Below the pieces are notes generated by a model, which was not told the DNA's origin, made no database searches, and saw only the letters and a program-made list of their open reading frames with translations. A DNA stretch of 46,087 bases from an uncultured Bacteroidota bacterium (GTDB taxonomy: Bacteria > Bacteroidota > Bacteroidia > Flavobacteriales > Flavobacteriaceae): the NCBI GenBank assembly GCA_902514625.1, contig CABXRK010000012.1, positions 1-46,087 of the forward strand, in the 5' to 3' direction. The position numbers and the translations under genes were made by a program. Positions 41,199 to 46,087 of this stretch are shown in pieces. How positions within the stretch are numbered: the first letter of the stretch is position 1; each line of letters begins with the position of its first letter.

Positions 41199-42206
41199 CT
41201 ACTCTAATTTAAGTAACTTATCTAAAATGTTTTGATTTACCTTAAATATACTTCCGTGTAAAGCATTTTCAGGATAATTAATTTGATCTGAGATGTCAAT
41301 CCAATTTTTTAAATCTTTAGATTTCACAGCTCCCATTCTATTTCCTGTAGTCAAATATTTATCAAAATAAACATGCCAATAATCTCCAATTTTTATTGAC
41401 GAAGGCCCTTCAGCCCAGTAATCTCCTGTTATAGGATCTGATACTGGCTCAAAATTATCAAATAAAGATTTGCTTGTTGTTATTCTTATGTTTTTTTGGG
41501 GAGGATATCTGGTTTCATCTTTAAGAAAAAGCAAATAATCTCCCTCTGATTTGTTTATTGATCCATCTATAACGTTAAATCCTTGATCAAAAAACAATTT
41601 AGTTTCACTAAAATCCTTAAAATTTTTAGTAGTCACATAGTAAAGGCGATGATTATATGTTAGTATTAAATCTGTCTTTCCTTTTAATCTGGAAGGTGTA
41701 TGATCCCATCCTTTTCCCTGAAGAAAGTCACCAGTACTATCTGTTTCTTTAAATCGTTCAGGAATGGTAGTTGACCAAAATATTACATAACTTTTTGAAG
41801 GTGAATCATAATAAATTTCTGGCGCCCAACAATTAAGAGCAGTTTCTTCATGAGCCATCACAGGAATTTCTAATTGTTTTGACCAATTAATTAGATCTGG
41901 TGAAGAAGTATACCCAATACTTCTTTCATTCCAACTAACTGTATAAACCATGTGAAATTTTTTGTCAGGACCAAATATAATGCATGGGTCTCTCATCAAT
42001 TTATCATTTCCAATAGTTGGAATAAGAAAAGATTTATTATTTTTTAATGTTTTCCAATTATAACCATCTAAACTATATGCTAAATGAAGACCATCAGCCC
42101 CATTATTTATAAAATAGCTATAGAGATATACGTCTTTGTTTTGAGAAAAAGTTTTTGGAACTGTAATTATCAAAAAGATAATTATAATTAATATTCTATA
42201 ATACAT
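41199..42206 (-). CDS. GH43-like beta-propeller glycoside hydrolase
   Basis: 335 residues with a signal peptide (ILIIIIFLIITVPKTFS). The five-bladed-propeller pattern is visible: MRDPCIIFGPDKKFHMVYT with the base-type Asp (MRDP), NCWAPEIYYD, and the general-acid-type Glu in YWAEGPSSIKI. SWNERSIGYTSSPDLINWS is a blade-typical strand. It is probably an arabinosidase/galactosidase-like enzyme, or a related propeller glycosidase, acting in the periplasm. It lies 112 bp downstream of the amidotransferase start region, on the same strand, away from the main island. Confidence 0.8.
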   Translation of the reverse strand: MYYRILIIIIFLIITVPKTFSQNKDVYLYSYFINNGADGLHLAYSLDGYNWKTLKNNKSFLIPTIGNDKLMRDPCIIFGPDKKFHMVYTVSWNERSIGYTSSPDLINWSKQLEIPVMAHEETALNCWAPEIYYDSPSKSYVIFWSTTIPERFKETDSTGDFLQGKGWDHTPSRLKGKTDLILTYNHRLYYVTTKNFKDFSETKLFFDQGFNVIDGSINKSEGDYLLFLKDETRYPPQKNIRITTSKSLFDNFEPVSDPITGDYWAEGPSSIKIGDYWHVYFDKYLTTGNRMGAVKSKDLKNWIDISDQINYPENALHGSIFKVNQNILDKLLKLE

Positions 42207-42323
42207 TTTATTTTTTTTATAAAGTGGAGATTGTAATTTATTTAAATAAAGAGTTCTAAAGATATAAAAACAAAATTCATTAAAACTAAATGGCTAATTA
42301 ATATTTAAGTTGTATGAAGAAAA

Positions 42324-43019
42324 TTAATAGAAATTATTTAAAATACTAACTAAATAATTATTTGAGTTTTCATAAAACCGCAACTCATTTAAAATCTTTT
42401 TTTCATTTTGAACGAAATCATCTGCTATTAACTCCTTATTTAAATTTTCAACCATTCCTTTTAATGCTTTAGGGGTTATCTCCAAATGAAATTGAATGCC
42501 TAAAACCAAATCCCTATATAAAAATGCTTGATTTAAGCAATTCTCACTTTTAAATAAATTAACAGCACCTTTTGGTAAATCAAATGTGTCACCATGCCAA
42601 TGAAAACTTACAAATTTTTCTGGCATATTTCCAACTATAGAATTCTTTTTTGAGTCTTCTGTTTTTGTCAATTCAAACCATCCTATCTCTTTTTTTATAT
42701 TTTGATAAACTTTTGCGCCTAAAGCTGCTGCAATAAGCTGAGCCCCCAGACAAATTCCAATAACAACTTTATTTGCCTTAATAGCTTTGGATATAAATTC
42801 TTTCTCTTTTAAAAGCCAAGGAAATTTTTTATAATCATAAACTCCCATAGGTCCACCCATAATAATTAGCCAATCAAAATTAGATAATTTGGGCAACTTA
42901 AAAGGTTCATGAAATTTTGTTGAACTTAATTTATGATTATGATTATTCACCCATGTTTTTATATATCCCAACCCTTCATAGGGTACATGTTCAAAATAAT
43001 GAATTCTAAATTTTTTCAT
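42324..43019 (-). CDS. Class I glutamine amidotransferase-like protein
   Basis: 231 residues with the GATase1 core: DWLIIMGGPMGVYDY, the nucleophile elbow GICLGAQLIAAALGA (Cys90) and the His-Glu pair in GIQFHLEITPKAL. HWHGDTFDLP is the substrate-side motif typical of GuaA-like stand-alone proteins. No synthetase domain is fused. It may hydrolyse gamma-glutamyl amides or serve an unlinked partner. It sits 18 bp after the recombinase and shares its strand. Confidence 0.85.
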   Translation of the reverse strand: MKKFRIHYFEHVPYEGLGYIKTWVNNHNHKLSSTKFHEPFKLPKLSNFDWLIIMGGPMGVYDYKKFPWLLKEKEFISKAIKANKVVIGICLGAQLIAAALGAKVYQNIKKEIGWFELTKTEDSKKNSIVGNMPEKFVSFHWHGDTFDLPKGAVNLFKSENCLNQAFLYRDLVLGIQFHLEITPKALKGMVENLNKELIADDFVQNEKKILNELRFYENSNNYLVSILNNFY

Positions 43020-43036
43020 TTTATCTTTTACTTTTT

Positions 43037-44350
43037 TTAAAATTCTAATGCTTTTTGAACATCATCTTCAAATTGAATTTCTATACTATTTAAATAATTT
43101 TCTGTAACTATTGTCGAGCTATGACCAAATGATTCCGAAATTAATCTAATAGGCATACCCTTTCTATTTAAAATTGTTCCAAATGAATGTCTTGCCCATC
43201 CACTAGAAATGGACTTGTTTATTTTTATATCTTCAGCTAAAGCTTTTATATGAGTATTTACAAATCTTGTAAATGCTTGATACTGACTTCTTATTTTTTT
43301 AGGATTATTGTCAGTTATAATATCAAATACGAAATCTCCATCACCATCGTATTTTTTCATTATTTCTTTCATGTTTTTGTTTATTAATACCCTTATAAGA
43401 CGTTTCTTTTTAAGATTATTTATTCTTCTTTCTCTACTATATTCAAAATAAGATTCTTCTCTTTTTACTAGGTTCCCATTAGAATCTTCCCTAGTTCTTG
43501 TTTGAGTTCTAAAATCATCATTCTTTAATAAAGCTATATCCTTACAGTTCATGCCTTTGGCATAATAACTAAACATAAAAAAATCTCTTGCTCTTTCTTT
43601 ATTGTAATTATTAGGAATGCATTGTGATAACTTTTTTAATTCTTCAGGAAGCAAAGCCCTGTTTTTTTTCTTTCCAACATTTGGGATATTATATCCTTTT
43701 CTTCCAAATGGATAAATACTTTTAGGAATAATTTTATTAAAAATAGCATCATTAAAAACACTCCTAATATTTCGCAAATCAATTCCAATACTTCCTCTTG
43801 AATATCCTTCTTTAATTTGAATTTTTTCAAACTTATTAAACCATTTTTTATTAATATCATAAAAACTAATTGTCTTATTATTATTTACAAGTTTAACTTT
43901 ACTAATTGTAGAAGAATAACTTTCTGCAGAACCATAACGTTCTTCTTTATATAATTGCTCTTTTTTAAATTTAAGATAATCTAATAAATCATCTGTTTTT
44001 CTGATAGATTCCTTTTTTAATTCTTTTTTTATTTGGTCAAAAGTGTGAATTGTTTGATCATTTAAAATGGATTTAACTTTAGTCTCAAAGCGAACTAAAA
44101 ACTTTCTCAAATCTTTATTATATGAAGAGACAACATAAATAAAATCACCATTATTATCTCTAGTCCATATTCTTTTAAAATCATTTTTACTTGATCTAGG
44201 ATCAACACTGACCTCTTTAGATTTAATTACTAAACGAATATCTTTTTTTTGTCTTTTTGAATAAATAAATAATTGAAAAGGGTATTTACCATCATTATGA
44301 ATTCTTCTTACATCAAGTCTTATGTGAAAACTGAAATTTTCCTTTTCCAT
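43037..44350 (-). CDS. Tyrosine recombinase / integrase
   Basis: 437 residues. An N-terminal arm (about 1-110) is followed by a SAM-like core-binding domain (about 115-220) and a catalytic domain. The box I position reads YYAKGMNCKDIALL, with Asn where Arg normally stands; related Bacteroidota integrases such as IntDOT also lack this Arg. Box II is SGWARHSFGTIL (Arg387, His388), then FGHSST (His410) and the nucleophile in ENYLNS (Tyr419). It should cut and rejoin DNA. No other mobile-element genes surround it, so it may be the remnant driver of an integrated island. A related partial gene lies at 45854. Confidence 0.85.
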   Translation of the reverse strand: MEKENFSFHIRLDVRRIHNDGKYPFQLFIYSKRQKKDIRLVIKSKEVSVDPRSSKNDFKRIWTRDNNGDFIYVVSSYNKDLRKFLVRFETKVKSILNDQTIHTFDQIKKELKKESIRKTDDLLDYLKFKKEQLYKEERYGSAESYSSTISKVKLVNNNKTISFYDINKKWFNKFEKIQIKEGYSRGSIGIDLRNIRSVFNDAIFNKIIPKSIYPFGRKGYNIPNVGKKKNRALLPEELKKLSQCIPNNYNKERARDFFMFSYYAKGMNCKDIALLKNDDFRTQTRTREDSNGNLVKREESYFEYSRERRINNLKKKRLIRVLINKNMKEIMKKYDGDGDFVFDIITDNNPKKIRSQYQAFTRFVNTHIKALAEDIKINKSISSGWARHSFGTILNRKGMPIRLISESFGHSSTIVTENYLNSIEIQFEDDVQKALEF

Positions 44351-44514
44351 GTTTCAAAGTTATTAAATTGAAGAATTAAGCTAACTATAAAAATTAATTA
44401 AAATTTGAGAATAAGTATAAGCGCAAAAAATATAATTAAAAACTTAATTTTATGTAAAATCTAACCTTGTTAAATAATTTATTTACTTTTATTTTAAATA
44501 AAATAAAAGATAAA

Positions 44515-45798
44515 ATGAGACACTTTAAATATTATTTTTTAATCATTTTTATTTTCACCAGTTGTGAATTAGAAAATCCCCCATTTCAAAAAATAGATAC
44601 TCTATTTCTTGAGGGAGTAAAAAATAATAAAATTTCAGGAGTAAATGCATTAATATATAAAGATGGAAAAATTGTCTATAATAAATCCTTTGGCACTAAA
44701 AATCCTATTACAAAAGAAAAATACAAATCCGATGATATTTTTAGAATTGCATCAATGACTAAGGCGGTAACTTCTCTTGGTATTCTAATTTTATGGGAAA
44801 GAGGCCTGTTAAAAATTGATGATCCCATTGAAAAATATATTAAGGAATTCAAGGGTATAGGGATATTAGATAAATTTTATGAAAAAGACTCAACCTATTC
44901 AATAAAACCTACAAAGAAATTAATTACTATTAAACATTTACTTACCCATACCTCAGGATTAGGTTATGGATTTATTGATGAAAACTCAGCAATTCGGGCA
45001 ATTTTTTATAAAGAAAAAAGCTCTTTTATGAAAAATGGAGTTGTAGGCTTTTCTTCTGATAATGTAACAATTGGAGAGACCATAAAAAATCTAGCTAAAC
45101 TCCCCCTCCACCATGAACCTGGTGAAAAATGGACTTATGGAATTGGAATTGATGTATTAGGTTATTTAATTGAAATACTTACTAAAAAATCATTAAATAA
45201 TTTTTTTATTGATGAAATATTTAAACCTATAGAGATGAACGATACTTATTTTTATTTACCTGCAGATAAAAAAAATAAATTAGTCCCAGTTTTAACAAAA
45301 ATAAATAATGAATGGACATTTTTAAAAGAAAATAGATTTGATATAGATTATCCTATAAAAGGATCGAAAGTTTTTTATTCTGGAGGGGGTGGACTCTCAA
45401 GTACAATTGAAGATTATTGTAAATTTTTATCTATATTTTTAAATGAAGGACGCTTTAAAAAAAATCAAATAATTCAAAAAAATACTATAAAGCTAGTTAC
45501 AGAAGATAAATTAAATGGTATTCTAAAAAACACAAGCTGGTTTAGTGATCTTGGACATAGTCTTGCTTTCGAAGTCCTTAGGCCGCAAGATATTGACAAA
45601 AATATTGGTGGTAGTGCTGGAACAATATCATGGGGAGGATATTTTAACACAAAATTTTTTGCTGACCCCAAAAAAAATATAATTGGTATATTATACAAAC
45701 AGAGTAACTCAACTCAAGGGATAAAAAATGACTCTTTAGAAGTACATGATAATTTTATAAATAAAAAATTTAGGGAGCTTGTTTTTAACGCATTTTAA
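44515..45798 (+). CDS. Serine hydrolase lipoprotein, beta-lactamase/class C fold
   Basis: 427 residues from ATG at 44515. An upstream TTG would add 16 residues and spoil the signal, while MRHFKYYFLIIFIFTSCELEN gives a clear lipoprotein signal (Cys17). Catalytic S-x-x-K is RIASMTKAV (Ser80, Lys83); the Tyr motif is WTYGIGIDVLGYLIE; the third motif is GGSAGTISWGGYFNT. These match the EstB/beta-lactamase-like esterases. It acts in the envelope on an ester or amide, substrate unknown. It is unlike the 518-residue serine hydrolase at 34313. It lies between two recombinase genes. Confidence 0.85.
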   Translation: MRHFKYYFLIIFIFTSCELENPPFQKIDTLFLEGVKNNKISGVNALIYKDGKIVYNKSFGTKNPITKEKYKSDDIFRIASMTKAVTSLGILILWERGLLKIDDPIEKYIKEFKGIGILDKFYEKDSTYSIKPTKKLITIKHLLTHTSGLGYGFIDENSAIRAIFYKEKSSFMKNGVVGFSSDNVTIGETIKNLAKLPLHHEPGEKWTYGIGIDVLGYLIEILTKKSLNNFFIDEIFKPIEMNDTYFYLPADKKNKLVPVLTKINNEWTFLKENRFDIDYPIKGSKVFYSGGGGLSSTIEDYCKFLSIFLNEGRFKKNQIIQKNTIKLVTEDKLNGILKNTSWFSDLGHSLAFEVLRPQDIDKNIGGSAGTISWGGYFNTKFFADPKKNIIGILYKQSNSTQGIKNDSLEVHDNFINKKFRELVFNAF

Positions 45799-45853
45799 TC
45801 AATGAAATTTGAAATCAACTATTTATGAGGATTGGTTAAATAATTAGTTGAAA

Positions 45854-46087
45854 CTATAATTTAATTGCTTTCTCTAAATCATCTTCAAATTGATTTTCTA
45901 TTTTTCTTAAATATATATTAGTTTCTTCGACAGAACTATGATTTAGGATCTTAGCAAGATGCTCTATAGAGAATTTCTTTTTAAATAAAAGCGAAATTAA
46001 AGTTTTTTTGGCTGAACTACTTGAAATATTTTCAGTTAAGCCAATATCTTTGGCTAAACTTGTAAGATGTTGATTTATATATCTAAC
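45854..46087 (-). CDS. C-terminal fragment of a second, altered tyrosine recombinase (cut by window edge)
   Basis: The minus strand from the window edge to TAG at 45854-45856 reads 78 codons, starting VRYINQHLTSLAKDIGLT and ending EDDLEKAIKL. It aligns along its whole length with the C-terminus of the recombinase at 43037. Box II Arg-His (ARHSF) is replaced by AKKTL, and FGHSS by LNHSS, while the His of NHSS and the Tyr of NIYLRK remain. The catalytic Arg is therefore missing, and activity is doubtful. The start lies outside the window. Confidence 0.75.
   Translation of the reverse strand, partial: VRYINQHLTSLAKDIGLTENISSSSAKKTLISLLFKKKFSIEHLAKILNHSSVEETNIYLRKIENQFEDDLEKAIKL

Noticed and set aside
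43037-46087. A prophage or conjugative element
   Set aside because: No capsid, tail, relaxase, conjugation or excisionase genes are visible near the recombinases.

Overview
The window is AT-rich, densely packed bacterial DNA. It most likely comes from a marine member of the Bacteroidota (Flavobacteriia). The evidence is a type IX secretion (T9SS) sorting domain on a giant surface protein, many lipoprotein signals with short lipoboxes, several sulfatases beside a GH29 fucosidase and a GH43-like protein, Bacteroidota-style tyrosine recombinases, and convergent genes whose ends touch or overlap. The species cannot be named from the sequence alone.

Layout: (1) 1-1540, minus strand: an exported Gfo/Idh/MocA oxidoreductase whose C-terminus is broken by a one-base slip in a homopolymer, then a DoxX membrane protein. 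(2) 1561-11603, minus strand: a surface pair. One is a 982-residue protein made of about 28 17-residue YadA-head-like repeats; 26 bp downstream is a 2355-residue T9SS adhesin with Ig-like, LamG-like, C-type-lectin-like and thrombospondin type 3 modules. A perfect 24-bp palindrome lies in the leader of the pair. (3) 11834-12574: an orphan ParB-like protein with three 11-bp repeats upstream. (4) 12769-32998: a catabolic island for a sulfated, probably fucose- and/or aminosugar-containing glycan. It holds two PhyH-type dioxygenases, an acetyl-esterase-like hydrolase, a Na+/solute symporter, three sulfatases, NagA, an ADP-ribosylglycohydrolase-like lipoprotein with Ig and discoidin-like tails, a GH29 fucosidase, an exported Gfo/Idh/MocA plus TIM-barrel pair, a PHP phosphoesterase, a GHMP sugar kinase and a sugar nucleotidyltransferase. 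No SusC/SusD pair and no regulator lie in the window. (5) 32993-40879: a short CvfB-like RNA-binding protein coupled to a HAD phosphatase, a serine hydrolase, DoxX, an M81 peptidase, small membrane and basic proteins, tRNA-Ala(GGC), a YdjM-like membrane hydrolase and a small membrane protein. (6) 40957-46087: a decayed tRNA-Ala copy, a GH43-like protein, a glutamine amidotransferase, a tyrosine recombinase, a second serine hydrolase and the C-terminal end of a second, catalytically altered recombinase.

How the parts may work together (inference): sulfatases, esterase and glycosidases anchored in the envelope remove sulfate, acetyl and fucose groups. The symporter imports the small products. 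The Tat-exported oxidoreductase/isomerase pair rearranges sugars in the periplasm, while NagA and the kinase/nucleotidyltransferase pair process sugars in the cytoplasm. The points most worth a second look are the swapped lectin halves nested in one loop of the repeated Ig domain of the giant adhesin, the ADP-ribosylglycohydrolase-like lipoprotein inside the sulfatase operon, the gap-free tRNA relic, the paired recombinases with replaced catalytic residues, and the hairpin that contains the M81 start codon.
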